Assembly (NCBI GenBank): GCA_902362875.1
Contig: CABIYF010000008.1
Span: 8,056 to 72,055 of the forward strand
Direction: 5' to 3'
DNA length: 64,000 bases
From: Eubacteriaceae bacterium
GTDB lineage: Bacteria > Bacillota > Clostridia > Lachnospirales > Lachnospiraceae
Shown: positions 40,757 to 49,343 of the stretch, piece by piece
How the letters are laid out: each line of letters starts with the position of its first letter
Numbering within the stretch: the first letter of the stretch is position 1
Program-made: the position numbers and the translations under genes
The notes under the pieces: generated by a model
What the model saw: only the letters and a program-made list of their open reading frames with translations
What the model was told of the DNA's origin: nothing
Database searches by the model: none

Positions 40757-41056
40757 ATGCATAAAAATATGAATTTTAATATAGAACAAACACGGCTCAA
40801 TAATGCTTATCGACAATTAAATTCTGACCATGATTTCCACACATATAATAAACAGGAAGATCAAACTCCTACTTACTGGTCCTTTTTAAAATTAAGGATT
40901 GGATTTTCTATTTTGTTTTTATTTTTTATCGTTGCTTGTTCAAAATCCCTTCATACAAAAGAAACCAAACAAGTACAATCCGTTTTTTCACAGGTAAATG
41001 AAGTTGATCCTTATACATCGTATATTTTAGAAAAGCTGGATTTACATATGCCTTGA
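40757..41056 (+). CDS. Small single-pass membrane protein of unknown function
   Basis: A 99-residue protein with a hydrophilic N-terminus of about 44 residues, one membrane helix (about 45-61, IGFSILFLFFIVA) and a short external tail. IVAC at 58-61 resembles a lipobox, but it is too far from the start for a normal lipoprotein signal, so a signal-anchor is more likely. AAAGGAGG precedes the ATG and a terminator follows. It is divergent from hrcA. I do not recognise the family. Confidence 0.65.
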   Translation: MHKNMNFNIEQTRLNNAYRQLNSDHDFHTYNKQEDQTPTYWSFLKLRIGFSILFLFFIVACSKSLHTKETKQVQSVFSQVNEVDPYTSYILEKLDLHMP

Positions 41057-41075
41057 TCTTCGTTCATCAAAACGA

Positions 41076-41115
41076 AAACCCGAAACACATGATCTCTCAT
41101 CTGTGTTCCGGGTTT
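41076..41115. terminator. Bidirectional terminator between the small membrane gene and the DeoR gene
   Basis: AAACCCG-AACACA-TGA pairs with TCA-TGTGTT-CGGGTTT with two small bulges, between convergent genes. Confidence 0.75.
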
Positions 41116-41151
41116 CTTATATGTTTTTATTTGTTTTTCTCAGTAATATGG

Positions 41152-41910
41152 TTATCTTTGTACAAGCTCTACTTTTACACCATTTTGTTCCAGTACTTCT
41201 TTTGCTTCTGATGGAATCTGGTCATCTGTAAATACCATATCAATATCCTTAAGTCTTGACTGCATGACAACTCCATGCTCTGAAAACTTACTGGAATCTG
41301 TCAGGATAATGGAATTCCTTGCTGACCCCATCATGCTCTTGGCAGCCTCTACTCTTAACATATCCCCACTGGTAAACCCAATTCCTGGAATATATCCATC
41401 GGTTCCCATAAAGAGTTTATCAACATAAAAAGCTTCAGCACACGTCTTCACAAGCGGTCCAACCATAACTTCTGCTTCCTTCTGATATTCTCCTCCGAGA
41501 ACAATAACCTTCGTTACTCCTCCTTCAGATTCTCTGATAAATCTTGCTATAAAAGAAGAATTTGTGATCACTGTGATATCTTTCTTTGTTTCAGAAAGGT
41601 ACTTCACCAGTAAAGCGCAGCTTGAACCTGACTCTACCATGATCGTCTCTCCATCTGATACGATTTCGCTTGCTTTCGCTGCGATCCGCTGTTTCGTCTC
41701 ATAACAAAAAGCCATACGATTGCTGATATCTGACATATTCTTCATCGTTGCGTACCCATGTTCTCTTATTAAGAAATTAAGCTCTTCCAATGCATCCAAA
41801 TCCTTACGGATCGTTACCTGAGATACTTCCAGCATCTTTGATAATGTCGCAACTTCTACTTTCTTTTTTTGATTTACAATTTCAAGAATCTTTGTCTGTC
41901 TATCTGTCAT
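41152..41910 (-). CDS. DeoR-family sugar regulator
   Basis: A 252-residue DeoR/GlpR repressor: N-terminal helix-turn-helix (KVEVATLSKMLEVSQVTIRKDLDALEELNFLIREHGYA, residues about 17-55) and a C-terminal sugar-phosphate sensor (VESGSSCALLVKYLSE, ITNSSFIARFI, VLGGEYQKEAEVMVGP, FMGTDGYIPGIGFTSGD). It lies downstream of the transaldolase gene in the same direction, separated by a terminator. The repeated TTTCGTTyGTAA boxes upstream of the transaldolase/activase and glycyl-radical enzyme genes are of the kind DeoR proteins bind, so it probably controls those genes and senses one of their phosphorylated intermediates. Confidence 0.9.
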   Translation of the reverse strand: MTDRQTKILEIVNQKKKVEVATLSKMLEVSQVTIRKDLDALEELNFLIREHGYATMKNMSDISNRMAFCYETKQRIAAKASEIVSDGETIMVESGSSCALLVKYLSETKKDITVITNSSFIARFIRESEGGVTKVIVLGGEYQKEAEVMVGPLVKTCAEAFYVDKLFMGTDGYIPGIGFTSGDMLRVEAAKSMMGSARNSIILTDSSKFSEHGVVMQSRLKDIDMVFTDDQIPSEAKEVLEQNGVKVELVQR

Positions 41911-41939
41911 GAAACTTTTCCTTTCTTACCTTATATATT

Positions 41940-41968
41940 AGGAAAGAGCCGTCTTGCGGCTCTTTCCT
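41940..41968 (-). terminator. Terminator after the transaldolase gene
   Basis: AGGAAAGAGCCG and CGGCTCTTTCCT form a perfect 12-base stem with a five-base loop. The T-run beyond it is short. Confidence 0.75.
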
Positions 41969-42001
41969 GATCAGTATATCATAAAATCTTCTTTATTTAT
42001 A

Positions 42002-42682
42002 TTATAAATCGCAGATTCCTTTTCCTTCTCCATAAACTGCATACCAGTCATTGTTGAAGTCTGTCACTGCTTTGTCAATGTTAGGATTGGCAAATACCTG
42101 TTTTAATACTGCGTATGGTGCTGTGATCGCTTCTGCTCCATAGTTAAATGCATTCTTCACCTGTTCTACACCTTTGAATGATGCTGCTACGATCTTGCAG
42201 TCATATCCATCATCTTCAATACGGTCCTGAAGATTGCTGATCAGTTCCATAGGATCTGCTCCAAGGTTTCCGATACGGTTTACATATGGTGCGATATAGT
42301 CAGCTCCTGCTGCTAATGCAAAATATGCCTGCATCAGATCATAAACTGCTGTTGCTGTTACGTTAACACCTTCTGATTTTAAGATCTTGATCGCTTTTAA
42401 TCCTTCATATGAAACAGGAACTTTGATGTATACCTGATCATCGATCTCTTCTAAGATTCTATGAGCCTCCTTAACGATCGTCTCTGCATCTAATGAAATA
42501 ACCTGTACGTGAAGACTTCTTTCTTTCCCGATGATCTCACGAACCTTTCTCATATGTCCGAAGAAATCTTCTGGAGATGTCTTTTTAACGATGGATGGGT
42601 TGCTTGTCACTCCAGCGATTGGCATGTGGTCTACACCGTCTTTGATCTCTTCAAGATTCACAGTATCTAAAATAAATTCCAT
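42002..42682 (-). CDS. Fructose-6-phosphate-aldolase-type transaldolase
   Basis: A 226-residue small transaldolase-family barrel of the FSA/TalC type. FILDTVNLEEIKDG opens it, IAGVTSNPSIV follows, and the Schiff-base lysine is Lys87 in VYIKVPVS. These enzymes cleave or form fructose-6-phosphate or 1-deoxy analogues using dihydroxyacetone or hydroxyacetone. The ATG sits behind AGGAGGAATTTTACC, 31 codons inside the longest frame. It is divergent from the glycyl-radical activase, and the trio with the glycyl-radical enzyme mirrors the pflD-pflC-fsaB and ybiWY-fsaA pairings of E. coli. 1-Deoxyfructose-6-phosphate is a good candidate substrate in that setting. Confidence 0.9.
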   Translation of the reverse strand: MEFILDTVNLEEIKDGVDHMPIAGVTSNPSIVKKTSPEDFFGHMRKVREIIGKERSLHVQVISLDAETIVKEAHRILEEIDDQVYIKVPVSYEGLKAIKILKSEGVNVTATAVYDLMQAYFALAAGADYIAPYVNRIGNLGADPMELISNLQDRIEDDGYDCKIVAASFKGVEQVKNAFNYGAEAITAPYAVLKQVFANPNIDKAVTDFNNDWYAVYGEGKGICDL

Positions 42683-42782
42683 GGTAAAATTCCTCCTGCT
42701 TCTTTTATATATTGCTTCGTTTTTTGATAGTTTTATCTTACCACATTTTTCGAATATGTCAATATTTATTTTCATTTATTTG

Positions 42783-42833
42783 TTTTGTAAGTTTCGTTTG
42801 TAAGTATTTTATTTACTTTTCGTAACTCATATG
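42783..42833. promoter_or_regulatory. DeoR-type boxes between transaldolase and activase genes
   Basis: TTTTGTAAG (42783), TTTCGTTTGTAAGTA (42792-42806) and TTTTCGTAACTCATATG (42817-42833) are variants of one motif, also found upstream of the glycyl-radical enzyme gene. Their place between two divergent genes suggests control of both. Confidence 0.55.
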
Positions 42834-42874
42834 TTAAACTATAAGAAAGAAATGGAAGGGAGAATATCATAACC

Positions 42875-43777
42875 ATGCAAACAAATGGTATTGTTTTTAA
42901 TATACAGAAATTCAGCATTCATGACGGACCTGGAATCCGCACAACGGTCTTTTTAAAGGGCTGTCCACTTCGCTGCAAATGGTGTGCAAATCCAGAATCA
43001 CAGTTAAGCCAAGTTCAGGTTTTATATGACAAAGAAAAATGTGCTCATTGCGGTACTTGCGTTCATGTCTGTCCAAATGAAGCAATTGCTATGGACAAGG
43101 ACAACTATGTGCGTGTTGACCAATCAAAATGTGTTGGATGCCTTCAGTGCGTAAAAAACTGTCCTGCAAAGGCTTTAAGTTATGAGGGAGAAACAAAAAA
43201 TGTAGAGGAAGTTGTCAAGGTCTGTCTTCAGGATATTGATTTTTATGAAGAATCTGGCGGAGGTGTAACAATCTCTGGTGGCGAAGGAATGGTTCAGCCG
43301 GATTTTGTAAAAGCACTTCTTGCAAAATTAAAAGGACATAAGATTCATACAGCGATTGAAACCACTGGATATATTAAAGAAGAGATTTTTAGAGAATTGG
43401 CTCCGATGTTTGACTTGCTTTTATTTGACGTGAAACACTATGACAGTAACAAGCATTATGAAGGAACCCATGTCCATAATGAACCAATCGTTGAGAATTT
43501 GGCATGGGCGATCTCTCAGGGAATCGAAGTTCTTCCTCGAATTCCTGTAATTCCTGATTTCAATGATTCTTTGGATGATGCAAAAGGAATTGCTGCTTTA
43601 TTAAATCAGGTTGGTGCGAAGAAAGTCCAGCTGCTTCCATTTCATCAGTTTGGTGAAAATAAGTATCATTTGCTTGGAAAGACATATGCTTATGAGGATG
43701 TGAAAGCATTGCATCCTGAGGATCTTACGGATTATCAGCAGATATTTTTGGATGAGGGCATCGACTGCTTCTTTTAA
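42875..43777 (+). CDS. Glycyl-radical enzyme activase (PFL-AE family)
   Basis: A 300-residue radical-SAM protein that installs the glycyl radical on its partner. The HDGPGIRTTVFLKGCPLRCKWC stretch contains the SAM-cluster cysteines Cys30, Cys34 and Cys37. Between about residues 50 and 100 is an insert with two 4Fe-4S clusters (CAHCGTCVHVCPNEA, CVGCLQCVKNCPAKA), which marks activases of PflD/YbiW-type enzymes rather than of pyruvate formate-lyase proper. SGGGVTISGGEGMVQPDF binds SAM. It is convergent with the glycyl-radical enzyme gene and shares its upstream motif, so they are a pair. Confidence 0.94.
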   Translation: MQTNGIVFNIQKFSIHDGPGIRTTVFLKGCPLRCKWCANPESQLSQVQVLYDKEKCAHCGTCVHVCPNEAIAMDKDNYVRVDQSKCVGCLQCVKNCPAKALSYEGETKNVEEVVKVCLQDIDFYEESGGGVTISGGEGMVQPDFVKALLAKLKGHKIHTAIETTGYIKEEIFRELAPMFDLLLFDVKHYDSNKHYEGTHVHNEPIVENLAWAISQGIEVLPRIPVIPDFNDSLDDAKGIAALLNQVGAKKVQLLPFHQFGENKYHLLGKTYAYEDVKALHPEDLTDYQQIFLDEGIDCFF

Positions 43778-43791
43778 AAATTCTATATATA

Positions 43792-43832
43792 AAAAATCCT
43801 AGACAAACAAATTTTCTTTGTCTAGGATTTTT
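43792..43832. terminator. Bidirectional terminator between activase and glycyl-radical enzyme
   Basis: AAAAATCCTAGACAAA and TTTGTCTAGGATTTTT form a perfect 16-base stem with a nine-base loop. Confidence 0.92.
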
Positions 43833-43854
43833 CTATTTACATATCTTTTTTTAA

Positions 43855-46269
43855 TTATAATGTCTGTTCTGTTCTTCCGATAATATCATCCTGTGTCTTC
43901 TTAGATAACACATTAAAGAATGCACTGTATCCTGCAACACGAACGATCAGATCTTTATGTTTCTCTGGATGTTTCTGGGCATCGATCAGAGTTTCTCTGG
44001 ATACAATGTTATACTGTACATGATATCCATGTAAACGGTTGAAGAATGTACGGATCAACATCTCTAATTTCTGTTTGTTTTCTTCTGTAGATAACATCTG
44101 TGGTGTCATCTTCTGATTTAATAGCACTCCACCTGTGATCTTCTCTGTTGGAAGTTTAGCAACCGTCTTAAATACCGCTGTTGGACCATTCTTATCTGCA
44201 TTATGTGCCGGACTGCTTCCTTCGGCTAATGGTTCGAATGCATTTCTTCCATCCGGAGTTGCAACTGTTCCCATTCCCTGTCCAACGTTTGCACTAATAG
44301 AAGATGTTCCACCATAACGGATACCTCCGATTGGTCCTCTGTGATAACGAGTGTTTGGATATTTTTTGATCTCATCTAAATAAGAATCATATGCTTCTAC
44401 GACTAACTGATCTACATAGTCATCATCATTTCCATATTTAGGTACATCATTAATGAGCATTTCCTGAATCTTCTTGTTTTCAGGTGACTGGAAATCATCT
44501 AAGATTGCATTCCAAAGCTGTTCTTTTGTGATCTTTTTCTCTTCATATACAAGTTTCTTGATCGCTGCAAGAGAATCTGCCATATTGGCAATTCCAACCT
44601 GAAGTCCAGAGATAAAGTCATAGACTGCTCCACCTTCTTTGATCGTTTTTCCTCTTCCAATGCAGTCGTCCGTTAATGCAGAACATAAAACGTCTGGTAC
44701 ATCTCTCTCTGATGCTTTATCAATTGCATTTTCTACGATAACGCTGTAGCGTGTCATTTCTCTCACTGTCTTATCCCATGCTGCTAATAGATCTTCATAT
44801 GTTTCCATCTCTGTAAATTTACCATATCCTTTGGTAAATCTCTTACCACTTGTTAAGTCAACTCCGTCATTCATAGCACAAAGCAGAACTCTTGGGAAGT
44901 TGATGTAGGACATACCTGTACAACGATATCCCCATTTCCCTGGGACAGCTGTCTCTACGCATCCGATGGCACTGTAATTGTATGCATCTTCTTCTTTGAC
45001 ACCCCAGTTGATGAAAGATGGAATGATGATCTCATCGTTATTTAATGCTGGCATACCAAATCCAAGTTTCATAACCTCGATACATTCATCAAAGAAATGT
45101 TTGTCGATATTGGCATGATAACGGACCGTTAAGTTTGGCTGTGTCAGTCTTGTCTGTGCAACAGACTGTAATACAACGAAACTTAATTCGTTAACTGCAT
45201 CTTTTTTATCTGTTGTCTGTCCACCAATTGTTACGTTCTGGTACATTGGTGATCCTGCTGAACTTAAAGTATGTGACTGAGAACGTACTTTATTGATCGT
45301 CAATGTCTTGATCCACAGGCATGTTAATAATTCTAAGACATCTTCTTTTGAGATCTTTCCTTCATTGATATCTTTCATATAGTATGGATACATATACTGG
45401 TCGAAACGTCCGTAACTTAAGGAATGTCCATTGGACTCGATCTGAAGGATCAGCTGAATGAACCATACAGACTGAACGGCTTCTCTAAAGGATGTTGCTG
45501 GTTCATATGGAACTTTCGCACAGATCTCGCTCATCTGTAATAATTCTTCTTTACGTTTCGCATCTGTTTCTTTGTCCGCTAATTCTTTTGCAAGTTTGCT
45601 GTAGCGCTGTGTAAAATCACGCACTGCTTTGATAACGATTAAAACAGCTTTATAAAATACGTTCTTATCAATGCTTTCTGGATCTGTGAAATCTAATGCT
45701 GCTCTTAATTCTTTTACTCTTTTTTCGTATCCTTTTAATCCATCAGATAAGATTCTCTGGTAATTGACTGCCAGATGGGCATCCCCGGCATTTAATTTTC
45801 CTTCCATTCCAAAGACACCTGTCTCCATGAATACATCCACTTCTTCTGGAAGTAGGGCTTCTCCTCTGGCTCGAAGGTTATTATTCTCCCAGAATGGTGC
45901 GATCTCTCTTAATTGTTCTTTTGTCTCTTCTGTGATATAGAAGACATCTCCGTCACGTTTCTCAAAAAGATCTAACTCATTCATAACAAATTCCATTGTA
46001 TATTCTGGGAAGATTGGAGCATTCTTGTTCTTTGTCGCCTGATTTCCAGCGATCAGCGATTTATCATCAATGTAAATGCTCATTCCTTCTAAGATCTTCT
46101 GAAGCATTAAGGCTCTTACCATCACTCTTGGCTGATTCTGGTTTTCTTTGTAGGCTTCTGTTGCCAGTACCGCTCTCTGGGCATCAATATATGGTTTTGC
46201 ATCGAGCACTTCCTCACGAAATGCCTGCATACGTTCTGTTAATTTACCGAAATGTTCTGTATTGTTCAT
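43855..46269 (-). CDS. Glycyl-radical enzyme of the PflD/YbiW dehydratase-like group
   Basis: An 804-residue glycyl-radical enzyme. The thiyl cysteine is Cys437 with the dehydratase-type base Glu439 (AIGCVETAVPGKWG); the glycyl radical is Gly780 (RVAGYSAFF). The single Cys followed by Val-Glu excludes pyruvate formate-lyase, which has two adjacent cysteines. Together with an activase carrying two extra clusters, an FSA-type aldolase and a DeoR regulator, it fits the enzymes recently tied to ring opening of 1,5-anhydroglucitol-6-phosphate to 1-deoxyfructose-6-phosphate (recalled). Glycerol/propanediol dehydratase, choline lyase or hydroxyproline dehydratase are less likely because their partner genes are absent. 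AAAGGAGATACC precedes the ATG. Confidence 0.9.
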   Translation of the reverse strand: MNNTEHFGKLTERMQAFREEVLDAKPYIDAQRAVLATEAYKENQNQPRVMVRALMLQKILEGMSIYIDDKSLIAGNQATKNKNAPIFPEYTMEFVMNELDLFEKRDGDVFYITEETKEQLREIAPFWENNNLRARGEALLPEEVDVFMETGVFGMEGKLNAGDAHLAVNYQRILSDGLKGYEKRVKELRAALDFTDPESIDKNVFYKAVLIVIKAVRDFTQRYSKLAKELADKETDAKRKEELLQMSEICAKVPYEPATSFREAVQSVWFIQLILQIESNGHSLSYGRFDQYMYPYYMKDINEGKISKEDVLELLTCLWIKTLTINKVRSQSHTLSSAGSPMYQNVTIGGQTTDKKDAVNELSFVVLQSVAQTRLTQPNLTVRYHANIDKHFFDECIEVMKLGFGMPALNNDEIIIPSFINWGVKEEDAYNYSAIGCVETAVPGKWGYRCTGMSYINFPRVLLCAMNDGVDLTSGKRFTKGYGKFTEMETYEDLLAAWDKTVREMTRYSVIVENAIDKASERDVPDVLCSALTDDCIGRGKTIKEGGAVYDFISGLQVGIANMADSLAAIKKLVYEEKKITKEQLWNAILDDFQSPENKKIQEMLINDVPKYGNDDDYVDQLVVEAYDSYLDEIKKYPNTRYHRGPIGGIRYGGTSSISANVGQGMGTVATPDGRNAFEPLAEGSSPAHNADKNGPTAVFKTVAKLPTEKITGGVLLNQKMTPQMLSTEENKQKLEMLIRTFFNRLHGYHVQYNIVSRETLIDAQKHPEKHKDLIVRVAGYSAFFNVLSKKTQDDIIGRTEQTL

Positions 46270-46288
46270 GGTATCTCCTTTCAGAATG

Positions 46289-46327
46289 TTTCGTTCGTAA
46301 CTTATATTTGTTTTGTTTGTAATTATA
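46289..46327 (-). promoter_or_regulatory. DeoR-type tandem boxes upstream of the glycyl-radical enzyme gene
   Basis: TTTCGTTCGTAACTTATA (46289-46306) and TTTTGTTTGTAATTATA (46311-46327) are direct repeats 22 bases apart and match the motif between the transaldolase and activase genes. Confidence 0.55.
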
Positions 46328-46412
46328 AGTTATCATTTTTTTATATAAATGTCAATGGATTTGGTTCATAATTATATTTATTTTCATTTGAAAGTTATTT
46401 TTGTACAAAAAG

Positions 46413-46445
46413 AAAAAGATGCCATATTTTCTATGACACCTTTTT
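46413..46445 (-). terminator. Terminator after the hexuloisomerase-like gene
   Basis: In the minus-strand RNA AAAAAGGUGUCAU pairs fully with AUGGCAUCUUUUU (two G-U pairs), seven-base loop, ending in T5. The plus-strand version has mismatches, so it is strand-specific. Confidence 0.8.
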
Positions 46446-46454
46446 CAATCCTCT

Positions 46455-46997
46455 TTATTCTACATTTACATGATTTCCAGCAGCCATTTCGTCTGATACA
46501 TCGTCTCTTCTGCTTAATTTCAAGCACAACTCATCGAGTACAATATGTACAGACTGATCAAATAAGGAACTAAGCAGCTGAATGGAAGCCGTTTTTTGAT
46601 CTCCTTTGATTCTTCCTGGAACCTTGATGATGCAGTCTGCTAATTGTCCCAGTTCCGATTCTTCTTTGCTTGTCACTGCAATGATCTTTAATCCAAGTTT
46701 CTTTGCAGCTTTTGCATTGCTTAATGTATTTTTTGTTGTTCCTGAACCAGAGATTGCAAGATAAACCTCATTTTCTCTTAATGCAGGTGTGATCGTTTCT
46801 CCCATAACATATGGCTGGTAACCGATATGCATCAGTCTCATTGCGAAACATCTTCCTACAAATCCGCTTCTTCCTTCTCCATCGACAAAAATCTTCTTGT
46901 CTTTACTTAAGAATGTCATTGCCTGGTCCAATGTATCTTCCTCAAATTTATTCATGACTTCACTAATTTCACTCATGATCTCTTCTATCAATCTCAT
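46455..46997 (-). CDS. hxlB: 6-phospho-3-hexuloisomerase-like SIS-domain protein
   Basis: A 180-residue single-SIS-domain isomerase of the HxlB/PHI type. VDGEGRSGFVGRCFAMRLMHIG and LAISGSGTTKNTLSNAKAAKKLGLKIIAVTSKE are the sugar-phosphate-binding loops, and VLDELCLKLSRRDDVSDEMAAGNHVNVE is a typical end. HxlB interconverts 3-hexulose-6-phosphate and fructose-6-phosphate. Its ATG overlaps the TGA of the synthase-like gene upstream, so they work as a pair. Last gene of its operon. Confidence 0.9.
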   Translation of the reverse strand: MRLIEEIMSEISEVMNKFEEDTLDQAMTFLSKDKKIFVDGEGRSGFVGRCFAMRLMHIGYQPYVMGETITPALRENEVYLAISGSGTTKNTLSNAKAAKKLGLKIIAVTSKEESELGQLADCIIKVPGRIKGDQKTASIQLLSSLFDQSVHIVLDELCLKLSRRDDVSDEMAAGNHVNVE

Positions 46998-47614
46998 TTT
47001 ATTACCTCTTTAAATTTCATTAATTCTTCTTCCATATTCTCTGCTTTTGTGATCGCTGATCCTACGATCACAGATTGAATATTTTCTTTTTTGAGTTCTT
47101 TACATACATCCAATTTAATTCCACCTGCAACACAAATGTTTTGAATCTGTGGAAATTCCTGCTTAAATTTTTGGATTTCTTCTATTATATTGTGATCTCC
47201 ACTCTTATCTACCGATGTATGCAGACAGTAGATCGCATTTTTAAAATCTGCAATCTCATGAATCTTCTCTTTGGAACATTCCAGCAGATCGATCAGCATG
47301 TATTTTTCATAAGACTGACTGACTTCATAACATTTTTCCAATGTTTCTCTGGAAGAACTTCCCATAACCGTTAAGATATCAAAACCTTGCTCATATCCTT
47401 GTTTGAATTCATATGCACCTTCATCGCATGTTTTTAAGTCCGCTAATAATAGCGAATCTTTTTTATATTCATTTAATTTCTTTAATGCAAAGAGTCCATA
47501 ATCTTTGATCAGGGATGTCCCGATTTCTATAATATCTGTTTCCCCTGCAAATGTTTTTACCATTTCTTCTGCTTTTGAGAGACTGACTCTGTCAATGGCT
47601 GTCTGTAATTTCAT
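46994..47614 (-). CDS. hxlA: 3-hexulose-6-phosphate synthase / KGPDC family protein
   Basis: A 206-residue TIM barrel of the orotidine-decarboxylase-like group. IEIGTSLIKDYG and LLADLKTCDEG (the DxKxxD metal and phosphate motif) are present, and VAGGIKLDV with VIVGSAITKAENME bind phosphate at the end. The family includes hexulose-phosphate synthase (formaldehyde plus ribulose-5-phosphate) and 3-keto-gulonate-6-phosphate decarboxylase; the adjacent PHI-like gene favours the former. The start is set at the second ATG, behind AAGGGGAGATATGATC. Formaldehyde handling or making pentose from hexose by the reverse reactions are both possible. Confidence 0.88.
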   Translation of the reverse strand: MKLQTAIDRVSLSKAEEMVKTFAGETDIIEIGTSLIKDYGLFALKKLNEYKKDSLLLADLKTCDEGAYEFKQGYEQGFDILTVMGSSSRETLEKCYEVSQSYEKYMLIDLLECSKEKIHEIADFKNAIYCLHTSVDKSGDHNIIEEIQKFKQEFPQIQNICVAGGIKLDVCKELKKENIQSVIVGSAITKAENMEEELMKFKEVIK

Positions 47615-47628
47615 GATCATATCTCCCC

Positions 47629-48591
47629 TTAGTTCTTCTTTTGATAGGTCTTTAAGAATTCGTTTAATCCATTGATCGTTGGAAGTCCTTCATTGTCACT
47701 TAAGTTCATAACCTGCATGGCTCCGATTGCATTTCCTCTCTCAAGGATTTTTTTATCATCCAGACCTTCTAATGTTGCAGAGATCACTCCAGATGCAAAG
47801 CCGTCTCCAGCTCCAACAGTGTCAACCACTGGTACTTTAAAACATGTTTCTTCGCTTTCCACAAAAGATCCATCATCCAGACGTTCTTTGGAATAAGATC
47901 CAGAAGTTCCAAGTTTGATCACTACCTTCTTTACACCTTCATTTAAATAAAAATCTGCGATCTCTTCTTTTGTCTGAAGTCCTGTAAATAACTTTCCTTC
48001 ACGGAATCCCGGCATGACAACATCACACATACATGCAAGTTTATTTGTCTCTTTGATCATCTGTTCCTCACTGTCCCATAAAACCGGACGTGGGTTTGGA
48101 TCAAATGTTACCATCAATCCATTCTGGTGTGCCATCTGGATCAGTTCTTTTGTCATCTCTCTTGTCTCTTCACTTAATGCAGGAAAGATTCCTGTCACAT
48201 GAAGAATCTTGCTTCCACTGAAATCGACATCTCGAAGCAGCTCCTTCGTAGATTTTGATGCCGCAGATCCTTTTCTAAAATAAATAACTTCTGGATCACC
48301 TGCATCTACCTGATTCTTAATCTGAAATCCGGTTGGTGCTTCATTTGTTTCCTTAATATAACTTGTATCGATCTGTTCCTTCTTTAAGAAATCTTTGATA
48401 TATTCTCCAAATGGATCTTCTCCGACCTGTGTCATATAAGAAACGCTGTGACCTAATCTTGATAATCCCATTGCCACATTTAATTCTGCTCCTGCAATCA
48501 TCTTTGTAAAATGATCGACCTGACTTAGAGGCTGCTTTGTATCCGCTAAAAACATTACCATTGGTTCTCCGATTGTTAATACTTCACACAT
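47629..48591 (-). CDS. PfkB-family sugar kinase
   Basis: A 320-residue ribokinase-like enzyme. GEPMVMFLAD near the start, GAELNVAMGLSRLG, VTFDPNPRP and the catalytic DTVGAGDGFASG near residue 255 are family marks. Its sequence is closest in feel to 2-keto-3-deoxygluconate kinases and fructokinase-like kinases; substrate is not certain. AAAGGAGAAAGAATT precedes the ATG. It sits between the TIM-barrel isomerase and the hexulose-phosphate synthase genes and would phosphorylate the sugar those enzymes use, if the EIIC does not. Confidence 0.9.
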   Translation of the reverse strand: MCEVLTIGEPMVMFLADTKQPLSQVDHFTKMIAGAELNVAMGLSRLGHSVSYMTQVGEDPFGEYIKDFLKKEQIDTSYIKETNEAPTGFQIKNQVDAGDPEVIYFRKGSAASKSTKELLRDVDFSGSKILHVTGIFPALSEETREMTKELIQMAHQNGLMVTFDPNPRPVLWDSEEQMIKETNKLACMCDVVMPGFREGKLFTGLQTKEEIADFYLNEGVKKVVIKLGTSGSYSKERLDDGSFVESEETCFKVPVVDTVGAGDGFASGVISATLEGLDDKKILERGNAIGAMQVMNLSDNEGLPTINGLNEFLKTYQKKN

Positions 48592-48604
48592 AATTCTTTC
48601 TCCT

Positions 48605-49342
48605 TTATTTTGCTTTTTTGACTGTTTCTATCTGATCTGCGATTTTTTCTTCATCAATTGGATATTCTATCAATACTTTGACTTGATCTTTCAATTTCTC
48701 TATCATTGCTTTCCATGGAATCACGCCGTCTTCTAACATAACCGTTCCCGGCTTTTCATTTTCAAATGCGATATTTTTTAAATGAAAAATAGTGATCTGG
48801 TCTTTTAATTCTTTCAATGATTTTTCTGGATCTTCTTTTTGCCAGTACCAATTTCCAAGATCCATCGTATATCCGATCGGCAGCTCATATTTTTTGATCT
48901 GTTCTAAAGTCTCTTTTGTACAGGCAAATGTTCCATTTTCGTCCGTCTGGTCATTTTCGATCGTATACGTCATCTCATATTTTGATAAAATATCCTTTAA
49001 TTCTTCTGCTCCTGCCCGATCAATCTCATTCAGACTTCCAATATTAAATTTGACATTTTGAATGTTCATTTTTTTTGCTTCTTCCAGATAAGTTGTAAGA
49101 TTTTTATTTGGAACTTTGTCTTCTACCATCTTTTCTGGAACGGAATAATATAATGTCATATTATTTTTGGAAGCCTCTTTTGCAATCGCTTCAAATTCGG
49201 AAGCTTCTTTTATATATTCTCTTCTTACTTCTGCAAGTGAAATCCCCTGATCTTTGATTGCTTTTAACAGCGTACTTTGTGCTGCGCCCTGATCTAACTT
49301 TTCTTTATAAACTAAAAGATTGATTCCTAATTCCTGTCTCAT
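48605..49342 (-). CDS. TIM-barrel sugar isomerase/epimerase
   Basis: A 245-residue xylose-isomerase-like TIM barrel of the sugar phosphate isomerase/epimerase superfamily. Candidate metal ligands are the Glu in YTIENDQTDENG, the Asp in GYTMDLGNWYW, the His in TIFHLKN and the final Glu in VLIEYPID. It starts one base beyond the EIIC stop, so it is tightly coupled. Substrate unknown; an epimerisation of an imported ketose or its phosphate would fit. Confidence 0.85.
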   Translation of the reverse strand: MRQELGINLLVYKEKLDQGAAQSTLLKAIKDQGISLAEVRREYIKEASEFEAIAKEASKNNMTLYYSVPEKMVEDKVPNKNLTTYLEEAKKMNIQNVKFNIGSLNEIDRAGAEELKDILSKYEMTYTIENDQTDENGTFACTKETLEQIKKYELPIGYTMDLGNWYWQKEDPEKSLKELKDQITIFHLKNIAFENEKPGTVMLEDGVIPWKAMIEKLKDQVKVLIEYPIDEEKIADQIETVKKAK

Positions 49343-49343
49343 C

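Noticed and set aside
43855..46269. Pyruvate formate-lyase as the identity of the glycyl-radical enzyme
   Set aside because: The active-site loop has one cysteine followed by Val-Glu instead of the two adjacent cysteines of pyruvate formate-lyase, and the activase carries two extra clusters.
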